This document shows positions 8,835 to 17,700 of a stretch of DNA of 64,000 bases, piece by piece. How positions within the stretch are numbered: position 1 is the first letter of the stretch; each line of letters starts with the position of its first letter. The position numbers and the translations under genes were made by a program. The stretch lies in NCBI GenBank assembly GCA_041399155.1, contig JAWKTI010000001.1:496001-560000 (forward strand), read 5' to 3'. This DNA is from Zavarzinella sp. Its GTDB lineage: Bacteria > Planctomycetota > Planctomycetia > Gemmatales > Gemmataceae. The notes beneath the pieces were generated by a model. That model was not told the DNA's origin. It saw only the letters and a program-made list of their open reading frames with translations, and ran no database searches.

Positions 8835-9060
8835 ATTTGTCGCGCCCACTAATATGTGATTGAAATTACTTTCCCTCGTGGGCAATAATCCAGGTAAATT
8901 GAACCGATTGTGACGACTTTTCGGATTAGGAAGAAAAATATTTGTGCCACTTGGTGCAGATTTGGTGGATTGTGCCCGGAATTCAGCTTGGCCGCATTAT
9001 GCTGTAGATACGAGTAATTGTGTCAATCGCTAAAGAACGAACATCAAGGAGAATAGAAAC

Positions 9061-9981
9061 ATGCGACGCACGACAGGGATGGCTTTTGTGCTCGCCCTTG
9101 GCTGGGTGACTGCAGGAGCCTCCGACGCCCGAGCTGGATGGCACCAGGCTTTCCAGACGAGCTGCTGTGGGGGAGAATCTTCCACAAGTACTTACTTTGC
9201 CCCCACGCCACCTCCCACGCGGTGTGCGAAGATTGAGTACGTACAACGGTGCTACTATCAGCCCGTAACTACTTACAAAATGGAAACTTACCAGGAACCG
9301 GTCACCAGCTACCGTCGCTCGTTCTATTGGGAACCAGTCACCAGCTACCGCTATTCCAGCTACTACGATCCCTGCACAGGGTGCTGCCAGCGAGTGGCCA
9401 AGCCGGTCACCAGCTACCGCCTTCGTTCACAGTGTAACGCCGTGCAAAGTTATGTTCAGCGTTGTCGCATGGTGCCTGTCACCGAAATGCGAAAATCTTA
9501 CTACGTGGAGCCGGTAGTTACTTACTCCGATCCTTGCAACAACTGTAATCCTTGCGACACGCCGAGCGCAGGCCCCACACCAGGGGTACGTGAAGAAAAC
9601 ACCAACCCTGGTACTGGTGGCAATCAATCGGCTGAACCACCACGGATTGATCCCCAGGGGATTCGTTATCGGAAGCCACTGCCAGCAGCACCGAAAGTAG
9701 AGCGTTTGGCCAGTCTGAAACAAGCTGGGAAACTGGAAGGTACTGTTGTATTTGACGACCGAATTACCCCACGTGCCAAAACCGTGTTGCGTTTTGTGAA
9801 TGCAGAACGCCCCACCGAAGTGGTGGTAACCAATACCGACCACGCGGGCACCTTTGATGTGGAACTTCCCCCAGGTCAATGGCAACTCTACCTGCCCACA
9901 GAAAATGGCAAACCGGCTTACCACAGCAAACTCGCGGTGCAGGCAGGTGATGAACGACTGGTAAAACTGGTCAGCCGATAA
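9061..9981 (+). CDS. Secreted Cys/Tyr-rich PVTSYR-repeat protein
   Basis: 306 residues; ATG with AAGGAG eight bases upstream. The signal peptide ends near ASDARAG. Residues ~60-165 contain repeats built on PVTSYR/PVTTYK (for example QEPVTSYRRSFYW and WEPVTSYRYSSYYDPC) with many Cys and Tyr, followed by a CNNCNPC cluster and a Pro/Gly-rich linker. The last ~90 residues form a carboxypeptidase-regulatory/Ig-like beta domain (GTFDVELPPGQWQLYLP). Planctomycetes carry families of such Cys-rich exported repeat proteins, thought to be cell-surface material; disulfide cross-linking is an inference from the cysteine content. The gene is followed by a clear intrinsic terminator. Confidence 0.8.
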   Translation: MRRTTGMAFVLALGWVTAGASDARAGWHQAFQTSCCGGESSTSTYFAPTPPPTRCAKIEYVQRCYYQPVTTYKMETYQEPVTSYRRSFYWEPVTSYRYSSYYDPCTGCCQRVAKPVTSYRLRSQCNAVQSYVQRCRMVPVTEMRKSYYVEPVVTYSDPCNNCNPCDTPSAGPTPGVREENTNPGTGGNQSAEPPRIDPQGIRYRKPLPAAPKVERLASLKQAGKLEGTVVFDDRITPRAKTVLRFVNAERPTEVVVTNTDHAGTFDVELPPGQWQLYLPTENGKPAYHSKLAVQAGDERLVKLVSR

Positions 9982-10014
9982 TTGCTTAGCGACCATCGAA
10001 GTGAAAAAAAATGT

Positions 10015-10046
10015 AACTCCAATCTGTAAATTGATTGGAGTTTTTT
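10015..10046 (+). terminator. Rho-independent terminator of the PVTSYR-repeat gene
   Basis: Perfect 10-bp stem: AACTCCAATC (10015-10024), 8-base loop, GATTGGAGTT (10033-10042), running into TTTTTT (10041-10046). It lies 33 bp after the stop at 9981. Confidence 0.85.
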
Positions 10047-10150
10047 ATTTGGGGCTGGAGAAACTGTAAGTCACTTTTAGTTATTACCAGCTGTGCTCAA
10101 CTGCATACAATTGTGAAAAGAATTTTTGAATCTGCGGCGTATTGTAAGTG

Positions 10151-10474
10151 TCAGCTGTCTGCCCGAATTTCTTGCAGACGCCGATCGAAAACTTCACGAT
10201 AGTTAGACGGGTCGCCATGGCGATTCACCATCGATTCATAATCTCGCCAGAACCATTCCTCGTCAAAATTGCGGAAGTCATTGCATGTGAATGCTGCCAA
10301 ATTGTGCAACCAATCAGCTAACGCCCCTGCACGCGAGATCTGTTTTCTGGTACGACTTATTGCAAAGAGGTTGAGAAACCGCAAGGGTCGATAAGTGTGC
10401 CACTCAATACTCCGAATTTCGAGAAATGCCTTCAAAATTAGGTAGCGATAGGCGTTTTTGCGGTGCTCATCCAT
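10151..10474 (-). CDS. Unknown small protein
   Basis: 107 residues from ATG 10474. It is mostly helical, Arg/Trp/Phe-rich, with no signal peptide or membrane segment and no family that I recognise (KNAYRYLILKAFLEIRSIEW; NFDEEWFWRDYESMVNRHG). It lies 54 bp downstream of another unknown gene on the same strand and could be in one transcription unit with it. The aromatic pattern and the length free of stops make it more likely real than not. Confidence 0.5.
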   Translation of the reverse strand: MDEHRKNAYRYLILKAFLEIRSIEWHTYRPLRFLNLFAISRTRKQISRAGALADWLHNLAAFTCNDFRNFDEEWFWRDYESMVNRHGDPSNYREVFDRRLQEIRADS

Positions 10475-10528
10475 CGTTTCACGGTGTTGTTATGTTAATA
10501 CCAAATCATATACAGAGTTACCAGAAAA

Positions 10529-11029
10529 CTATTGTTCTCCACTTTCTGCTTCAGCGTTTTGTTCGGCGTCTTGCTGAACCTGACGAAGAACCTCCGCCCT
10601 GAACCTCAACTCCTTGCCCGCGAGTGGGCGAATCGCATCAGCACGCGCTAGCAGTTCAGCTGCCACACCACATGATTCGGCCCGAGTGCCATGTTCGCGT
10701 ACGAGTGCGGTTGCGACCGCAACGAGCTGTTCTCGTTCAGATTGATGGATGAATCGGTCTTGTAGTTTTGTCATTAGCTCCTGAAGTGGAGGTAATACAC
10801 GATAACCTAATGCAATAAGGTTCTTTTCCGCAGCATCAATCGCGGGGTGCATCAAATCGTCATGAGGGTCGAGGGTTATCAGTAACTCGAATAACTCAAT
10901 AGCTTCCTGTCTGCTACCGTCACGGACCATTTGCTCAGCGTCGAACGCGAGATCGCACATAGCCTGAGAACGTTCACCAGGATCTGAAATCGTAAGAGCC
11001 TCTTCGAACCATTCTTTAACCTTGCTCAC
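10529..11029 (-). CDS. Unknown helical (TPR-like) protein
   Basis: About 166 residues. GTG at 11029 is preferred because GGAGG lies seven bases before it; a TTG three bases earlier is the alternative. Helical pairs such as ERSQAMCDLAFDAEQMV and RQEAIELFELLITLDPHD resemble TPR units. The rest is acidic and helical, ending in a Glu/Gln-rich tail. It is soluble with no signal peptide. The function is unknown; the downstream unknown gene is probably co-transcribed. Confidence 0.5.
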   Translation of the reverse strand: MSKVKEWFEEALTISDPGERSQAMCDLAFDAEQMVRDGSRQEAIELFELLITLDPHDDLMHPAIDAAEKNLIALGYRVLPPLQELMTKLQDRFIHQSEREQLVAVATALVREHGTRAESCGVAAELLARADAIRPLAGKELRFRAEVLRQVQQDAEQNAEAESGEQ

Positions 11030-11238
11030 CAAGTTGCCTCCGCCACTAACCTGAAATCAACTCAGTTGTCTGCTTCTAACACAAGCAACTACGCAACAAA
11101 AATTTCATTCTACTGTCGCATTATACGGCATTCCATTACGCCTCGCTGCACACGCAGAACCCTACTAAAAGTTAGTTCTCCTGTACCTTCACTGCCCAGC
11201 AATAGAATATCTGCTGTTGTTTGCTGTGGGGAAAGGGA

Positions 11239-11850
11239 ATGCAAATTGGAATACTCGGTGGTACGTTTGATCCGGTGCATTTTGGCCACCTGTTGATGGC
11301 CGAACAGGCATTGGAACAGGCACAACTGGATCAGGTATGGCTGATGCCCAGTGCCAGGCCACCCCACAAACTGGATGCGGTGATCAGTTCTTTTGATCGG
11401 CGGGTCGAAATGCTGGAATTTGCGATTGCGGGACTGGAAAAACAGTTTCGCGTCAGCACGGTCGAAGCGGAAATGACCGGCCCCAGCTATACTTACGCCA
11501 CGTTGGAAAAACTGTGTACGATGCATCCTGAACATTCCTGGCACCTGATTATTGGTCAGGATAGCCTGAATGAGTTCCCTACTTGGCGGGAACCTGCCAA
11601 AATCTTAACGATGGCCCAGTTGCTGGTGGTGGCGCGTCCGGGTCAGGAGACAATTTCACCAGAAGAACTGGTGACCAAAATCGGTCTCCCACCGGAAAGC
11701 CAGCGAAGCATTCAGTGGATCCAGATGCCATTGGTGGAATTTTCGAGCACCGACTTGCGAAATCGTGCCCGCCTGGGGAAATCGTTGCGATTTCAGACCC
11801 CCCACGCCGTCGCGGTGTATATTCGCGAAAAAAAACTGTATCTGAAGTGA
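11239..11850 (+). CDS. nadD: Nicotinate-nucleotide adenylyltransferase
   Basis: About 203 residues from ATG 11239, with GGAAAGGG just upstream. The N terminus ILGGTFDPVHFGHLLMAEQAL contains the nucleotidyltransferase GGTFDPVH/GH motif. MPSARPPHK and the late SSTDLRNRARLGKSL (ISST.R-type motif) complete the signature. The enzyme joins nicotinate mononucleotide and ATP to form deamido-NAD in NAD biosynthesis. The length is normal for the family. It stands alone, without the obgE, proA or rsfS genes that often flank nadD elsewhere. Confidence 0.92.
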   Translation: MQIGILGGTFDPVHFGHLLMAEQALEQAQLDQVWLMPSARPPHKLDAVISSFDRRVEMLEFAIAGLEKQFRVSTVEAEMTGPSYTYATLEKLCTMHPEHSWHLIIGQDSLNEFPTWREPAKILTMAQLLVVARPGQETISPEELVTKIGLPPESQRSIQWIQMPLVEFSSTDLRNRARLGKSLRFQTPHAVAVYIREKKLYLK

Positions 11851-12055
11851 CAAGAAACGATATTTTTTCCAAAAAAATCTATTTTCATCAATCTTTTTCT
11901 CAAATCACGCGTCTTATTAGCATGGATATAGTTTCACTAATGAGGAGACTTTCATGATTACGACGTAGGAACAAACAACTCATCTGCAGTTCCCAGCAAC
12001 TCCCACTTCGCTGCTGGCAATTAGAATAGACGAAAAGCAATACCAGGTGGGATGA

Positions 12056-13186
12056 ATGGGGAAGCAGGTTGCAGAAATTGCGGTCGTCGGTGGGGGCATC
12101 ATGGGCAGTGCCATTGCCTGGCAACTGGCTCAGGCTGGTTTGCGCCCTGTAGTTTTCGAGCAATACACTTCTGGCCACCAGATGGGCAGCTCTCACGGTG
12201 CCAGCAGGGTCATTCGAACTGCCTACTTTGAACACCCCACCTACGTGCCGATGGTGCAGCACGCTTTTCAGCAGTGGGAAAGACTGCAACAGGAAACTGG
12301 GCAATTACTTCTTACCCACAGTCCATGCATTAACATTGGCCAATCGGATGGTGCCCTGGTTGCGGGTGTCATGGCTTCTGCCAAACAACATCAACTTGCA
12401 ATAGAACAGCTTGCAGCACCGGATTTGATGCAGCGTTTCCCACAATTTCACATCCCGGATGATTTTTGTGGCGTACTGGAGCACCGTGCGGGCATTCTGC
12501 ATGTCGAAAATTGCCTGAATGTGCTGCAAGCCAAAGCAACCCAGGCCGGGGCCACGTTTGTCGAAAACGCAGTTCTCAAGCAGATTCTGCCTACAGACAA
12601 TGGGTTTGAACTGCATTTTCAGGATGGCAGCACCTGCATTTCACCCCAGCTAGTTGTGTGTGCGGGTGCCTGGCTGCGGGGACTGATGCGGCAACTTGGC
12701 AGCAGTCTTCCACTGACGGTAATGCGGCAAACGATGCACTGGTTTCTGGATTTTCCCTTGGGTAATTATCAGCCAGATCAGTTTCCGATTTTCCTGGTGG
12801 ATAGCCCACAGGGAATCTATTATGGTATGCCGATGATTGATGAACTTGGTGTGAAGGTGGCACAGCACTACGGAGCACCGGAACTGTTGGCACCACCTGA
12901 TGATCGGCATGGAATGCCTGATGATGCCAGCACAACGATCAACTTTTTGCAGCAGTGGTTGCCGGGGATCAGTGGAAAGCCCCACCTAAGTAAGGTGTGC
13001 TTATATACGCTGACACCGGATCGGCATTTTCTGATTGATCACCATCCGGACTGGCCCAACTTGATTGTTGCGGGTGGCTTTTCAGGACATGGTTTTAAAT
13101 TCGCACCCACGATCGGCAAAATGGTGCTGGAAATGGTACAGCACCGTTCCCCAACGTGGGATCGTGATCTGTTTTGCTGGCGTTGA
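12056..13186 (+). CDS. Sarcosine oxidase / N-methyltryptophan oxidase-like flavoenzyme
   Basis: 376 residues; ATG with AGGTGG upstream. The N terminus IAVVGGGIMGSAIAWQLAQAG is a GxGxxG FAD-binding fold followed by an acidic strand end (VVFEQ). SSHGASRVIRTAY and the C-terminal GGFSGHGFKFAPTIG are the conserved blocks of monomeric sarcosine oxidases. KVCLYTLTPD carries the cysteine that covalently holds FAD in MSOX and MTOX. The protein therefore probably oxidises a secondary N-methyl amine to aldehyde and peroxide; the substrate is not determined. The sugar-isomerase-like gene downstream is convergent, so no operon is implied. Confidence 0.82.
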   Translation: MGKQVAEIAVVGGGIMGSAIAWQLAQAGLRPVVFEQYTSGHQMGSSHGASRVIRTAYFEHPTYVPMVQHAFQQWERLQQETGQLLLTHSPCINIGQSDGALVAGVMASAKQHQLAIEQLAAPDLMQRFPQFHIPDDFCGVLEHRAGILHVENCLNVLQAKATQAGATFVENAVLKQILPTDNGFELHFQDGSTCISPQLVVCAGAWLRGLMRQLGSSLPLTVMRQTMHWFLDFPLGNYQPDQFPIFLVDSPQGIYYGMPMIDELGVKVAQHYGAPELLAPPDDRHGMPDDASTTINFLQQWLPGISGKPHLSKVCLYTLTPDRHFLIDHHPDWPNLIVAGGFSGHGFKFAPTIGKMVLEMVQHRSPTWDRDLFCWR

Positions 13187-13203
13187 AAGATGGGAATGAT
13201 GAA

Positions 13204-13221
13204 AATGAGAGGAAACTCATT
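13204..13221 (-). terminator. Possible weak terminator hairpin
   Basis: On the minus strand AATGAG, a 6-base loop and CTCATT are followed by TTCATCATT. It lies just after the stop of the TIM-barrel gene (13226). The stem is short and AT-rich, so termination is only possible. Confidence 0.3.
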
Positions 13222-13225
13222 AGAT

Positions 13226-14134
13226 TTACGCAAAAAACTGATGCAGGTACCGATAACTTTGTACCAGCGATTGTTTTCTGCTTTCCAGCGTAGCTTCAAA
13301 CACCCGGTCTTCCACCTCGACGCACACGGCACCCTGGTAGCCTGTATCGGTTAACTCGCTGAAAAACCGGCCCCACTGAACATCGCCCAGACCAGGGATT
13401 TTGGGCGTGTACCACTTCAGCCCCATCGAACCCACTTCATAAATCCGGTCGGGATCAATGCGGGTATCCTTCGCGTGCACGTGGTAGAAGCGTTCGCCGA
13501 ATTCACGAATGCACCGCAGGTAATCGATATGCTGAAACACCAGGTGGGATGGGTCAAAATTCAGTCCTAACGTTCTACCAGGAAAGGAGTTAAAGAGCTT
13601 TCTCCAGATCGCTGGCGTGGTGGCCAGATTCTTACCACCTGGCCATTCATCGCGGGAAAAGAGCATCGGGCAGTTTTCGATGCCAATTTTTACCTGGTGC
13701 TTGCTGGCAAAATCCACAATTGGCCCCCACAGATCGAGCATTTCCTGCCACTGATCGTCCACCATCCGGCTGGGATCACGCCCAATGAAGGTGTTCACCA
13801 CACCAATTTGCAGTGCCGCAGCGGCTTCAATCACTTTGATGATGTGCTGGGCAGCATCCGCACGCACCTGGGGGTCTGGGTCGAGTGGGTTGGGGTAGTA
13901 TCCCAGGCCAGATATCGAAACCCCCGTGGCAATGCACGAGCGTTGGATGCTGCGGATTCTGGCTTCGGAAAGGGTTGCTACATCGATGTGGGTCACCCCC
14001 GCGTAGCGTCGTTCGGCCTTTCCCACCGGCCAGCACATTACTTCCACACACTGGTAGCCAGTGCGTGCCGCAAACGAAAGATGTTCTTCTAAAGTCCATT
14101 CCGGGAAAAGTGCGGTGACATAACCTAATTTCAT
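13226..14134 (-). CDS. Sugar phosphate isomerase/epimerase-like TIM barrel
   Basis: About 302 residues from ATG 14134 (MKLGYVTALFPEWTLEEHL). It has the xylose-isomerase-like (AP endonuclease 2) fold: FAARTGYQCVEVMCWPVG, then GIENCPMLFSRDEWPGG with the metal-binding Glu, LNFDPSHLVFQ, YHVHAKDTRID, and GLGDVQWGRF followed by VCVEVEDR. Glu, Asp, His and Glu of these blocks form the usual metal site. Such enzymes typically act on sugars or inositol derivatives as epimerases or isomerases; the substrate is unknown. No pathway genes are adjacent on the same strand. Confidence 0.8.
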   Translation of the reverse strand: MKLGYVTALFPEWTLEEHLSFAARTGYQCVEVMCWPVGKAERRYAGVTHIDVATLSEARIRSIQRSCIATGVSISGLGYYPNPLDPDPQVRADAAQHIIKVIEAAAALQIGVVNTFIGRDPSRMVDDQWQEMLDLWGPIVDFASKHQVKIGIENCPMLFSRDEWPGGKNLATTPAIWRKLFNSFPGRTLGLNFDPSHLVFQHIDYLRCIREFGERFYHVHAKDTRIDPDRIYEVGSMGLKWYTPKIPGLGDVQWGRFFSELTDTGYQGAVCVEVEDRVFEATLESRKQSLVQSYRYLHQFFA

Positions 14135-14290
14135 CGTGCAGTATCCTGTGCTGTAAGTTACAATTCTGGACGGCAACTTCTCTGGTTTTGTATCTTATGG
14201 GTAACCCCCCAATGTAATGGGAAAGTCGCCAGATTGCCCAATGCAATCACTCCACAGAAATCGCCCTTGACCGAATACCCTAGTTCAATT

Positions 14291-15190
14291 ATGTCTCCAG
14301 ATCGAATCCATCATGTTTCGGTAATGGTCGAAACAGCGTTAGATTTACTCGACCTCCAACTGGGTGAAACCTGGGTGGATGCCACCACAGGGGTCGGTGG
14401 GCACACAATGGCACTTGCTGAACGGGTTGGCCCGCACGGAAAAGTGATTGCCGTGGATCAGGATGTCACCATGCTGATGGTGGCAAAACAACGCCTGGCA
14501 CACTACCCACAGGTGCATTTTGTGCAGGCAAACTTCGATCAGTTGCCGGAAATCCTGCATCGACAGGAACTTACGGAAATTGACGGTTTATTTGCCGACC
14601 TTGGGTTCTGTTCGGATCAACTGGCAGACCCGAACCGTGGGATGAGTTTTTTGAAAGATGGCCCATTGGATATGCGGCTGGATAAAAGTATCGGCAAAAC
14701 TGCTGCAGATATTGTGGCAGAAGAAAATGAACAGGAAATCGCCCGTATTTTGTGGGAATATGGCGAAGAGCGGAAAAGCAGGCGAATTGCCAGAAAAATT
14801 GTGGAGGTGCGACGGCAAAAACCGATCCGCACCACCCTGGAACTGGCACAATTAGTCCGAACTTGTGTGCCCAAAGAACCTGGCAGGTCGTTTGACCCAG
14901 CCACCAGGACTTTTCAGGCATTGCGGATTGCCGTGAACGATGAATTAGGCTCGCTGGAGCGTTTACTCGCCTGCCTGCCACAGTGGATCAAGGAAAATGG
15001 CCGCGTGGGAATGATCAGTTTTCATTCTCTGGAAGATCGTGCGGTCAAACATGCATTCAGAAATCGGGAATTCTGGGAATCAATGACTCCCAAACCGATC
15101 AGTGCAACTGAGGATGAAGTTCGTAGCAACCCACGTTCGCGCAGTGCGAAATTGCGGGTGGCAAGGAGAAAAGGATGTCTGACCTCTTAA
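14291..15190 (+). CDS. rsmH: 16S rRNA (cytosine-1402-N4)-methyltransferase RsmH
   Basis: About 299 residues from ATG 14291; the reading frame is open further upstream but family length favours this start. HHVSVMVETALDLL is the family opening; WVDATTGVGGHTMALAE is the SAM-binding motif, followed by DGLFADLGFCSDQLADPNRGMSF and the C-terminal GMISFHSLEDRAVKHAFR. The enzyme methylates C1402 of 16S rRNA. In most bacteria rsmH begins the division/cell-wall cluster and is followed by ftsL; here it overlaps by 16 bp a LysM protein gene and no cell-division genes follow. Confidence 0.93.
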   Translation: MSPDRIHHVSVMVETALDLLDLQLGETWVDATTGVGGHTMALAERVGPHGKVIAVDQDVTMLMVAKQRLAHYPQVHFVQANFDQLPEILHRQELTEIDGLFADLGFCSDQLADPNRGMSFLKDGPLDMRLDKSIGKTAADIVAEENEQEIARILWEYGEERKSRRIARKIVEVRRQKPIRTTLELAQLVRTCVPKEPGRSFDPATRTFQALRIAVNDELGSLERLLACLPQWIKENGRVGMISFHSLEDRAVKHAFRNREFWESMTPKPISATEDEVRSNPRSRSAKLRVARRKGCLTS

Positions 15191-16926
15191 ATCCCGTGGA
15201 ACCGAATAACCCGGTCAATAGTCATATTGTTAAACCTGCAGAAACGCCTGTTGCTGCACCTCCCAAAAAGAACTGGTGGGCGAAGTTAAGCGAAAAACAA
15301 CGATTCGCAGTTGTTGTAGGTGGTTCTCTGGTGGCACTGGTGGGTGGGGTCTATACTGCCAAAGAATTTGTTGGTACCACCGAACCGAAAGCGAATGTGG
15401 CAAAACCGGTTGCTTCAAACCCACCAGCAGCAGAAAATCCTGCTACGAAGCCCAAGCCAGGCAGTCTGACGGAAGATCTCGGAATGCCCGTGATCCCAGC
15501 CGCCAACAACGGCAAGGATGAACTGGCATTACGACCCGCACCTGCGTTGACCCAACCTAAAATAGAGATTCCATCGATCACTATGCCCAGCGTCCCACCA
15601 GTGGAACCGGGTAAGTTACCTGATTTCAACGTCCCAAAGGTTCCAGAATTCAAAATTCTGCCAGCGGGTGCAGAAGAACCGATCAAATCACCTGCTACTG
15701 AAGTAAAAGTACCTTCCTTACCACCATTACCTGGTGGGAACGAGATTGCACCACCCAAGCTGGATGTGACACCGGCGAAAGTGGAAATGCCCCCGTTACC
15801 AGGTGGCACCGGCGCAGCACCGACACCACCTGAAATTAAGGTGGAACCACCAACAATTAAGTTGCCCGGCTTCAATAACGATACCAAACTTCCACCGACG
15901 GCAACACCGGCCCCAGAATTACCTCCACCTCCAGGCATGGGCATTCCCAAGCTGCCGGAACCCACACCGCCGAGCCTGGAAAACAAGCTGCCAACATTGC
16001 CGGAACCTGGTAAAGCTAGTGATCCCAAATTGCCCACGTTGCCGGAAGCAGCACCGAAAATCGATGTCACCCCACCTTCACTCGGTGGGGGTAGTCCAAA
16101 GTCAACTGTGCCTGCTGAATTGACAGTACCCGGCTTGCCCCCACTACCAGGTGGTGGGTCAACCGAACCGAAACTGCCCGGTACGGAGATCAAAGTACCG
16201 GAACTGGAGCCCAAGATCCCCGCAGTGGATGTGGGAGCACCCAAACTGCCGGACAACACGGGCATTCCGAAAGTAACTGTAACACCAACGGTTTCTCCAA
16301 TGCTGCCAGAAGTGGGAACACCCAAGCTGCCGGACAATACGGGCATTCCGAAAGTAACTGTGACACCCGCGGTTTCTCCAATGTTGCCCACAATAGGTGC
16401 TAAGAAAGATACCTTTGAAGAAGACTGGCACAAGCCAGCAAAAGGCGATAACTATACGTCGCTGAGCAAGACATATTTCAATACGGAGAAGTATGCTGCT
16501 GCACTGCAGGCTTACAATCGCGAAGGGAACAAAGCACAGGATGGAATCATCCGCATCCCACCAATCTGGGTGCTGGAAGAAAAATTCGGCGGCCTGATCG
16601 ACGATCCGGATATTCGCCGCACCAGCAGCAATGAAACGGTTCCGACGGTAAAGCCAGCACCGGCAGAAACGCCCAAGGTGCCGGAAATTACCCCACCGAA
16701 GTTTGAACCGATTGAAAAGCCGGCACCAGAACCCATTGGTTCCAGCCAGCCGATGAAAAGCCAGAAAAATATCTACACAGTGAACGATTCCCGCGGGGAA
16801 AGTATTCGTAGCATTGCCGAACGAATCTATGGCAATGGGAATTACTGGAAGAGACTGCTCGATCTGAACCCCAGCCTCGACCCCACTTTGCCTGTACCTG
16901 CAGGAACGCAACTGCGGGTTGAGTAA
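15175..16926 (+). CDS. Membrane-anchored proline-rich LysM protein
   Basis: 583 residues. A short cytoplasmic N terminus with KNWWAKLSEKQR is followed by one membrane segment (FAVVVGGSLVALVGGVYTA), then ~350 residues of Pro-rich linker with PxLPPLPGG and KLPEP-like units, including an 81-bp (27-residue) near-tandem duplication at 16240-16401. The C terminus (from about residue 530) is a LysM domain (VNDSRGESIRSIAERIYG, then WKRLLDLNPSLDP and AGTQLRV), which binds glycan chains such as peptidoglycan. The start lies inside rsmH, so translation is probably coupled. Topology and position resemble FtsL (single-pass, directly after rsmH), but homology is not visible. Confidence 0.8.
   Translation: MSDLLNPVEPNNPVNSHIVKPAETPVAAPPKKNWWAKLSEKQRFAVVVGGSLVALVGGVYTAKEFVGTTEPKANVAKPVASNPPAAENPATKPKPGSLTEDLGMPVIPAANNGKDELALRPAPALTQPKIEIPSITMPSVPPVEPGKLPDFNVPKVPEFKILPAGAEEPIKSPATEVKVPSLPPLPGGNEIAPPKLDVTPAKVEMPPLPGGTGAAPTPPEIKVEPPTIKLPGFNNDTKLPPTATPAPELPPPPGMGIPKLPEPTPPSLENKLPTLPEPGKASDPKLPTLPEAAPKIDVTPPSLGGGSPKSTVPAELTVPGLPPLPGGGSTEPKLPGTEIKVPELEPKIPAVDVGAPKLPDNTGIPKVTVTPTVSPMLPEVGTPKLPDNTGIPKVTVTPAVSPMLPTIGAKKDTFEEDWHKPAKGDNYTSLSKTYFNTEKYAAALQAYNREGNKAQDGIIRIPPIWVLEEKFGGLIDDPDIRRTSSNETVPTVKPAPAETPKVPEITPPKFEPIEKPAPEPIGSSQPMKSQKNIYTVNDSRGESIRSIAERIYGNGNYWKRLLDLNPSLDPTLPVPAGTQLRVE
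16240..16401 (+). repeat. 81-bp near-tandem direct repeat within the LysM gene
   Basis: Two adjacent copies (16240-16320 and 16321-16401) encode KLPDNTGIPKVTVTP followed by VSPMLP. Differences are mostly silent, so the duplication is recent or kept in step by selection or conversion. Confidence 0.75.
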
Positions 16927-16938
16927 GGGTTTCCAATA

Positions 16939-17625
16939 CTACCCACGCTTCGGTGGGAGTTTCTTCTCATCTGGTGTCACGCCCACCACGATATCAAAAT
17001 TGGCTGCCAACTCACCAATTCGCGATTCTTTGATCGGTTTAAAATCAACCAGCAGCGTTTCGCGTAATTTGGCATCGCGGATCTGGCGGAATAAACCATC
17101 TCGCTCATTTCCGGGATCGCCCTTAATCAGCATCTGCGTAGTTAACAGCCGCTTCGTTCCCTGCTTCACAATAAAGTGAATGTGCGGGGTGCGGCCCGGA
17201 TATGGCACTGGCTTAATGGTGCGGAAGTAATATTCCCCCTTACTGTTGGTCAGAAACCGGCCATAGCCCTGGAAGTTCTTGTCCCGCTTCATGCCATTGT
17301 CCGAACCACTATGCAGGTAGGCACCGTTGTTGTCGCACTGCCAGATTTCCACCACAGCGTTTCTCAGTGGGGTGCCAGCCTGCGTCATTACCTTCCCAGT
17401 AAGGTGGGTCACTGTGCCCAAGGCCGGTGTTGATCCATCGTTGATGTTCAACAGGTCGTTATCCGTATCCAGGGGTAATTTATCTGGATAAAACGGCCCC
17501 TCCGTCAACGCTGCAGTGCGTAATAGCTCTTCTGCAAATGCACCCGGCACAAACCAGGCTGCACCCAGCACAGCCGCACTTCGAATCAACTGACGACGAT
17601 CCTGTAATACACGAAAACTGTTCAT
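16939..17625 (-). CDS. Exported intradiol ring-cleavage dioxygenase-like protein
   Basis: 228 residues; AAGGA before the ATG. The N terminus DRRQLIRSAAVLGAAWF is a Tat-like twin-arginine signal. TEGPFYPD opens the catalytic domain. The four Fe(III) ligands of intradiol dioxygenases are all present: Tyr in NNGAYLHSG, Tyr in IKPVPYPGR, and both His in PHIHF. The family uses O2 to open catechol-type rings between the hydroxyls; in planctomycetes secreted single-domain versions are frequent and their substrates unknown. It is convergent with the LysM gene, only 12 bp between the stops. Confidence 0.82.
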   Translation of the reverse strand: MNSFRVLQDRRQLIRSAAVLGAAWFVPGAFAEELLRTAALTEGPFYPDKLPLDTDNDLLNINDGSTPALGTVTHLTGKVMTQAGTPLRNAVVEIWQCDNNGAYLHSGSDNGMKRDKNFQGYGRFLTNSKGEYYFRTIKPVPYPGRTPHIHFIVKQGTKRLLTTQMLIKGDPGNERDGLFRQIRDAKLRETLLVDFKPIKESRIGELAANFDIVVGVTPDEKKLPPKRG

Positions 17626-17700
17626 CGATTTGTCCTTCTAAATGACTTTTCTCATCCTAGCGAGAGATGGGGAACGATCCATCCAATAGTTACAGTGCTG

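Noticed and set aside
11862..11881. ATTTTTT/AAAAAAAT palindrome after nadD as a terminator
   Set aside because: The arms are only A and T with a two-base loop; it could not form a stable terminator stem.
15351..16433. 360-codon minus-strand Gly/Ser-rich open frame
   Set aside because: It is the complement of the Pro-rich coding repeats of the LysM gene; repeats of CCA/CCG codons automatically open the opposite frame.
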